DNA of 15,582 bases. Origin: Intestinimonas aquisgranensis (GTDB taxonomy: Bacteria; Bacillota; Clostridia; Oscillospirales; Oscillospiraceae). A program made the position numbers and the translations under genes. Within the stretch, counting starts at the first letter, position 1, and each line of letters begins with the position of its first letter. The DNA is taken from the NCBI GenBank assembly GCA_020687605.1, contig JAJEQY010000084.1:1-15582 (forward strand), written 5' to 3'. Under the pieces are notes generated by a model. That model had not been told where the DNA came from. It worked only from the letters and a program-made list of their open reading frames with translations, and searched no databases. Below are positions 12,239 through 15,582 of this stretch, one piece after another.

Positions 12239-14458
12239 TCACGACCCCCTGGCCAGCCGGGCCCGCAGGCCGGAGTAACGGCGCTGCTGGCGGTCGTTGT
12301 GGACCATCTGAGCCACCTTCTCCTCGTCGCCCACCAGGATGAAGAGCTCCCGGGCCCGGGTGATGGCGGTGTAGAGGACGCCCCGGGAGAGGAGCATGGG
12401 GGAGCCGTCGCTGACGGCCAGGATGACGGCCCGGTACTCGCTGCCCTGGGCCTTGTGGACGGTCATGGCGTAGGCTGGCTCCAGCTCGCCCAGCATCTCG
12501 GGGCCGTACTCCACCAGCCGCCCGTCGAAGTCCACGGTGATGACCTCGCCCCGGGGGTCCATGTCGGTGATGCGGCCGATGTCGCCGTTGAAGACCCCCA
12601 GACCCGCCGAGCGGCCCTCTCGGTCCTTCCACATGATGTCGTAGTTGTTCTTCACCTGCATGACCCGGTCCCCCAGGCGGAAGAGATAGGGGCCGAACCG
12701 CCGCTCCCCTTTGCCGGGCTGGGCGGGGTTGAGGGCCTCCTGGAGCCGCTGGTTGAGGGCCAGGGTGCCGCTCTGGTGCTTGCGGGTGGGGGAGAGGACC
12801 TGGATCTGGTCGGCGGGGATGCCCATGTTTTGGGGCAGCCGGGTCTGGACCAACTCCACGATGGTCTCCGCCGTCCGTACAGGGTCCCGGCGGCGGAGGA
12901 AGAAGAAGTCTTTTTGGTGATTGGTGAGGTCGGGGAGCTCGCCCCGGTCCACCCGGTGGGCGTTCATAACGATGGCGCTCTCGGCGGCCTGCCGGAAGAT
13001 CTCGGTGAGGCAGATGGTGGGCACCTTGCCGCTGCGGATGAGGTCGGAGAGGAGATTGCCTGGCCCCACGGAAGGGAGCTGGTCGGGGTCGCCCACCAGG
13101 ATGAGGCGGCAGTCGCTGCGCAGAGCGGAGAGGAGGGCCCGCATGAGGGGTACGTCTACCATGGAGGTCTCGTCCACGATGACGGCGTCGGCGGAGAGGG
13201 GCTCGTCCTCGTCGTGGGCAAAGATGAGCTGCCCGGTGTGCTGGTCGAACTGGGTCTCCAGCAGCCGGTGAATGGTGGCGGCCTCAGTGCCGCAGGCCTC
13301 GCCCAACCGCTTGGCGGCCCGCCCGGTGGGAGCGGCCAGGGCGGTCTCTAGCCCCAGGGCGTCAAAGAGGGCCAGCACGCCCCGGAGACAGGTGGTCTTG
13401 CCGGTGCCGGGGCCACCGGTGAGGAGCATCACCTGCCGCTCCGCCGCCAGGGCCACGGCCTCCCGCTGCTGGGGGGCATAGGTGATGCCCTGGTCGGCCT
13501 GGATGGTTTCCAGCAGTCGGTCCAGATGGGCGGGGGGCAGCAGCTCCCGGGTGCACATCTCCTCCAGCCGCCAGGCCACGTACTCCTCCGCCTCCTGGAT
13601 GGAGGAGAGGTAGCAGGCGTCCTCTCCGGCCACCTCCTCCCGGGTGAGGAGCCCCTGGTGCTCCAGGGAATCCAGGGCCTCGGTGAGCCCTGGACCTTCC
13701 ACGCCGATGAGCTGCCCCGTGGCCCACAGCAGCTTCTGGACGGGGAGGAAGGTGTGGCCGTTATTGAGGTTGTGGGTGAGCTCGAAGAGGATGCCGGCCT
13801 CCAGCCGCTGGGGGTCCTCCCCGTCCAGGCCGATGGCCAGAGCCAGCTCGTCGGCAGTGGAGAAGGGCACCCCCAACTCCTCGTCCACCAACAGGTAGGG
13901 GTTGTCCCGGATCACATCCAGGGCCAGGTCGCCGTAGCGGCGGTAGAGGGGCATGCCCAACTGGAGGGGCAGTCCGTGCTCCCCCAGAAAATCCAGCAGC
14001 CGACGCATGCCCATCTGGAGCCGGAAGGCCTCCCCGATCTGAAGGGCCCGCTTGCGGGTGATGCCCTTGATTTTGGTGAGCTGTTCGGGGTGCTCCTCCA
14101 GGACGTTGAAGGTGTCGGAGCCGAACTCCTCCACCAGCCGCCGGGCGGTGGCGGCACCCACCCCCTTGATGGCGCCGGAGGCCAGGTATTCAAAGATGGC
14201 CTTTTCCCCCACGGGGATGCGCCGCTCCACGATCTCGGCCTTGAACTGCTCGCCGTAGGAGGAGTGGCGGCCCCAGGTGCCCTGGACGGCCAGACCCTCG
14301 CCGGGGGCGGCGCCGGGCATGCAGCCCACCACCGTCACCGGCTCCCCGTCCCCCACGCTGAGGCGGAGGACGGTGTAGCCGTTCTCTTCGTTGCGGAAGA
14401 TGACGGACTCCACCGTCCCCTCCATCAGGGTGAGCTCTTTGGTCGCCTCCACGTGCAT
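12239..14458 (-). CDS. recD2: ATP-dependent RecD2-like helicase (SF1B)
   Basis: A 739-residue protein of the RecD2 family, 5'-to-3' DNA helicases found outside RecBCD that act in repair and fork processing. The ATG at 14458 follows GGAAGGAAG; MEGTVESVIF from residue 12 is the usual family beginning. Order: N-terminal OB-like region (12-80), two helix-hairpin-helix segments (GAIKGVGAATARRL, 95-108; TKIKGITRKRAL, 128-139), then the motor with Walker A GGPGTGKTT (348-356), APTGRAAKRL (376-385), Walker B VIVDETSM (426-433), GDPDQLPSVGPG (456-467), IFRQ (488-491), AMTVHKAQGSE (664-674) and LYTAITRAREL (695-705). All helicase motifs are intact. It is the last gene of a three-gene run, 28 bases after the small membrane protein gene. 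Confidence 0.96.
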   Translation of the reverse strand: MHVEATKELTLMEGTVESVIFRNEENGYTVLRLSVGDGEPVTVVGCMPGAAPGEGLAVQGTWGRHSSYGEQFKAEIVERRIPVGEKAIFEYLASGAIKGVGAATARRLVEEFGSDTFNVLEEHPEQLTKIKGITRKRALQIGEAFRLQMGMRRLLDFLGEHGLPLQLGMPLYRRYGDLALDVIRDNPYLLVDEELGVPFSTADELALAIGLDGEDPQRLEAGILFELTHNLNNGHTFLPVQKLLWATGQLIGVEGPGLTEALDSLEHQGLLTREEVAGEDACYLSSIQEAEEYVAWRLEEMCTRELLPPAHLDRLLETIQADQGITYAPQQREAVALAAERQVMLLTGGPGTGKTTCLRGVLALFDALGLETALAAPTGRAAKRLGEACGTEAATIHRLLETQFDQHTGQLIFAHDEDEPLSADAVIVDETSMVDVPLMRALLSALRSDCRLILVGDPDQLPSVGPGNLLSDLIRSGKVPTICLTEIFRQAAESAIVMNAHRVDRGELPDLTNHQKDFFFLRRRDPVRTAETIVELVQTRLPQNMGIPADQIQVLSPTRKHQSGTLALNQRLQEALNPAQPGKGERRFGPYLFRLGDRVMQVKNNYDIMWKDREGRSAGLGVFNGDIGRITDMDPRGEVITVDFDGRLVEYGPEMLGELEPAYAMTVHKAQGSEYRAVILAVSDGSPMLLSRGVLYTAITRARELFILVGDEEKVAQMVHNDRQQRRYSGLRARLARGS

Positions 14459-14486
14459 CCTACTTCCTTCCAGTTTAGATAGGACC

Positions 14487-14849
14487 TTATATGAGGTCCA
14501 GGTAATCGGTGAGCCGCTCCATAGGGCAGACCAGCACTTCGGGCAGGCTGTTGGCCAGGGCGGCGGCTACGGCCTTGCCCTTCGTGTCCAGACCGGCATC
14601 GGCGATGAGCACAGCATAGTGCCGGGCACCCCCCAGCCGCAGCCACAAAAGCTCCTTCACAGTCTGCTCCAGGCCGGAGCCGTCCCCCCGGGCGGCCACC
14701 ACGGCGCAGGCGCCGGGCTGGTCACCGGCCTGGGCAAACATGGCCCGGCGGAAGAGGAGCCACAGGGCGGAAAAGAGGCCGAAAACGGCCAGCAGGGACA
14801 GAATGATCTCTCCAGCAGCGTACAGCAAAACGATCCACCTCCGCGCCAT
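14487..14849 (-). CDS. Unrecognised single-pass membrane protein upstream of recD2
   Basis: A 120-residue protein with no family I recognise. One membrane helix spans about residues 8-33 (LLYAAGEIILSLLAVFGLFSALWLLF), followed by RR, so the C-terminal domain (34-120) should be cytoplasmic. That domain has a Rossmann-like alternation: ACAVVAARGDGSGLEQTVKELLWLR, YAVLIADAGLDTKGKAVAAALA and EVLVCPMERLTDYLDLI. It resembles the beginning of nucleotide-sugar transferase folds, but it is too short for an active enzyme. The start is uncertain: the ATG at 14849 lacks a good ribosome-binding site and sits in the loop of a 12-base-arm hairpin, whereas a TTG at 14828 has GGAGG 9 bases upstream. It lies between the export protein gene (24 bases) and recD2 (28 bases), probably one operon. 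Confidence 0.7.
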   Translation of the reverse strand: MARRWIVLLYAAGEIILSLLAVFGLFSALWLLFRRAMFAQAGDQPGACAVVAARGDGSGLEQTVKELLWLRLGGARHYAVLIADAGLDTKGKAVAAALANSLPEVLVCPMERLTDYLDLI

Positions 14850-14866
14850 CCTATGCGCGGAGGTGG
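14835..14866 (-). promoter_or_regulatory. Hairpin over the start of the small membrane protein gene
   Basis: Perfect 12-base arms (CCACCTCCGCGC at 14835-14846 and its complement at 14855-14866) surround an 8-base loop that contains the ATG at 14849. One arm holds the GGAGG that would serve the TTG at 14828. On the minus strand ATCGTTTT follows, so it might also act as a weak terminator after the export gene. Confidence 0.6.
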
Positions 14867-14873
14867 GAAAAGG

Positions 14874-15359
14874 TCAAAAGATCGAGGTGAAACCGTAGGT
14901 GATGCCGGTGATGAGGAACCCGGCGATGAGAACGCCGGCGAAGATGGTGGGCATGGCCTTCCGCAGGCGCATGTCCAGGAAGGCGGCCACCAGGGCGCCG
15001 GTCCAGCCGCCGGTGCCGGGCAGGGGGATGGCCACGAAGATCATCAGGCCCAGGTAGCGGTATTTAGTGACCTTGCGGCCCTTCAGGTGGGCCTTGGCCT
15101 CCAGCTTGTCCAGGAGCCGGTCAAACTGGGGCAGATGGCGGCGCATCCACTTGAAAATGCGGCGGATGTAGACCACGATGAAGGGCAGGGGGATCATGTT
15201 GCCGATGACGGCGGCCACAAAAGCGGCAAAGTGGGACAGTCCGTGTGCCACTCCCCAGGGGATGCCGAAGCGCAGCTCCAGGACGGGTACCATGGAGACC
15301 AATATGGTGGAGAGGGCGGCGCCCAGCTCCGTGTCGCTCAAAGCTTGCAGGAGATCCAA
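14874..15359 (-). CDS. Small multidrug-export family membrane protein (Sm_multidrug_ex, COG2426)
   Basis: A 161-residue integral membrane protein. It starts with TTG at 15359, with GAGGTG 8 bases upstream and an in-frame stop shortly before it. Family hallmarks are clear: SMVPVLELRFGIPWGVAHG (22-40) and AIPLPGTGGWTGALVAAFLDM (110-130), each in a hydrophobic hairpin, with helices also at about 45-66 and 137-157 and a basic cytoplasmic loop (66-102). The family name comes from old annotation; transport of drugs is not well proven, and the paired P-E-R and P-G-T-G re-entrant-like motifs recall DedA-type membrane proteins (inference). It heads the run leading to the small membrane protein and recD2 and has its own promoter. 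Confidence 0.88.
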   Translation of the reverse strand: MDLLQALSDTELGAALSTILVSMVPVLELRFGIPWGVAHGLSHFAAFVAAVIGNMIPLPFIVVYIRRIFKWMRRHLPQFDRLLDKLEAKAHLKGRKVTKYRYLGLMIFVAIPLPGTGGWTGALVAAFLDMRLRKAMPTIFAGVLIAGFLITGITYGFTSIF

Positions 15360-15380
15360 GATTCGTTCACCTCAGGGACC

Positions 15381-15404
15381 ATTGTACCATACCGGACGGG
15401 CGGT
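15381..15404 (-). promoter_or_regulatory. Probable promoter of the export-protein/recD2 operon
   Basis: On the minus strand TACAAT (-10, 15381-15386) is preceded by TGG, an extended -10 element. The -35 is weak: TCGTCA, 18 bases upstream. The start point near 15374 would give a leader of about 15 bases holding the GAGGTG ribosome-binding site. Confidence 0.55.
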
Positions 15405-15537
15405 TGACGATAAAGATTTTGTGAAATTTTTGGCAGGGGCCGCCTGAGGCCGCCCGCCGGCGGTCCCATGCCCTCCGGGCACCGGCGGCGTTACGAAGTA
15501 AGCCGACGGTGCAAGCAGCGTAGCAATAGAAGACTTG

Positions 15538-15580
15538 GGGGGTACATCCAATAGGGGGGCCGCAGCCCCCCTGTGCTTGG
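15538..15580 (-). repeat. Dispersed 43-base repeat, copy 2 (inverted)
   Basis: Reverse complement of the repeat at 11666-11708 with a single mismatch, including the whole G/C hairpin and the GTACCCCC end. It ends 2 bases before the end of the window. The rest of the gap from 15405 to 15537 contains no gene that I can see. Confidence 0.85.
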
Positions 15581-15582
15581 CC

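Noticed and set aside
12227..13351. Long plus-strand open frames antisense to recD2 (also 13526-14482)
   Set aside because: They overlap intact helicase motifs on the other strand and have shadow composition.
15178..15447. 89-residue plus-strand frame at the right end
   Set aside because: Antisense of the export-family gene and its promoter; no supporting features.

Overview
The window looks like chromosome of a GC-rich Firmicute. Protein style and gene content (HAAS/PadR module, S-layer-homology protein, MreB, RecD2 and ComF close together, Holin_4-type holin) suggest a gut clostridium of the Oscillospiraceae (Flavonifractor/Lawsonibacter-like). This placement is an inference; no rRNA or other species marker is present.

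Layout. 1-1427 (+): the right-hand end of a prophage or phage-tail-like cluster: an XkdU/YmfQ-type tail protein running in from the left, a small protein with two carbohydrate-binding modules, and a holin, closed by a strong terminator. 1472-1984 (-): a small exported S-layer-homology protein with its own promoter. 2086-7034 (-): the most unusual part, a PadR repressor gene followed by three tandem copies of a two-gene cassette. Each copy pairs a HAAS-domain, single-pass membrane protein (H) with a second single-pass protein with a large outer domain (B). Within every pair the stop and start codons overlap by 4 bases. The PadR promoter is covered by two matching inverted repeats, which suggests autoregulation of all seven genes. 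7168-8130 (-) and 8272-9210 (+): divergent NAD(P)-dependent enzymes, a D-2-hydroxyacid dehydrogenase and a ketopantoate-reductase-family protein. 9285-10361 (-): an MreB/Mbl actin with a good promoter and a structured leader. 10591-11432 (-): a ribbon-helix-helix regulator overlapping comF. 12239-15359 (-): a small-multidrug-export-family membrane protein, an unrecognised single-pass membrane protein, and RecD2 helicase.

The 806-base gap between recD2 and the ribbon-helix-helix gene (11433-12238) has no convincing gene. It is packed with hairpins, a 53-base tandem repeat whose two copies differ only by transitions, and a 43-base repeat that recurs in inverted orientation at the extreme right end of the window (15538-15580).

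Working together: the H/B pairs are probably co-translated membrane partners under PadR control, perhaps an envelope-stress or signal-responsive system; the signal, output and function are unknown. The recD2, comF and mreB genes are housekeeping (DNA repair, uptake-related, cell shape).
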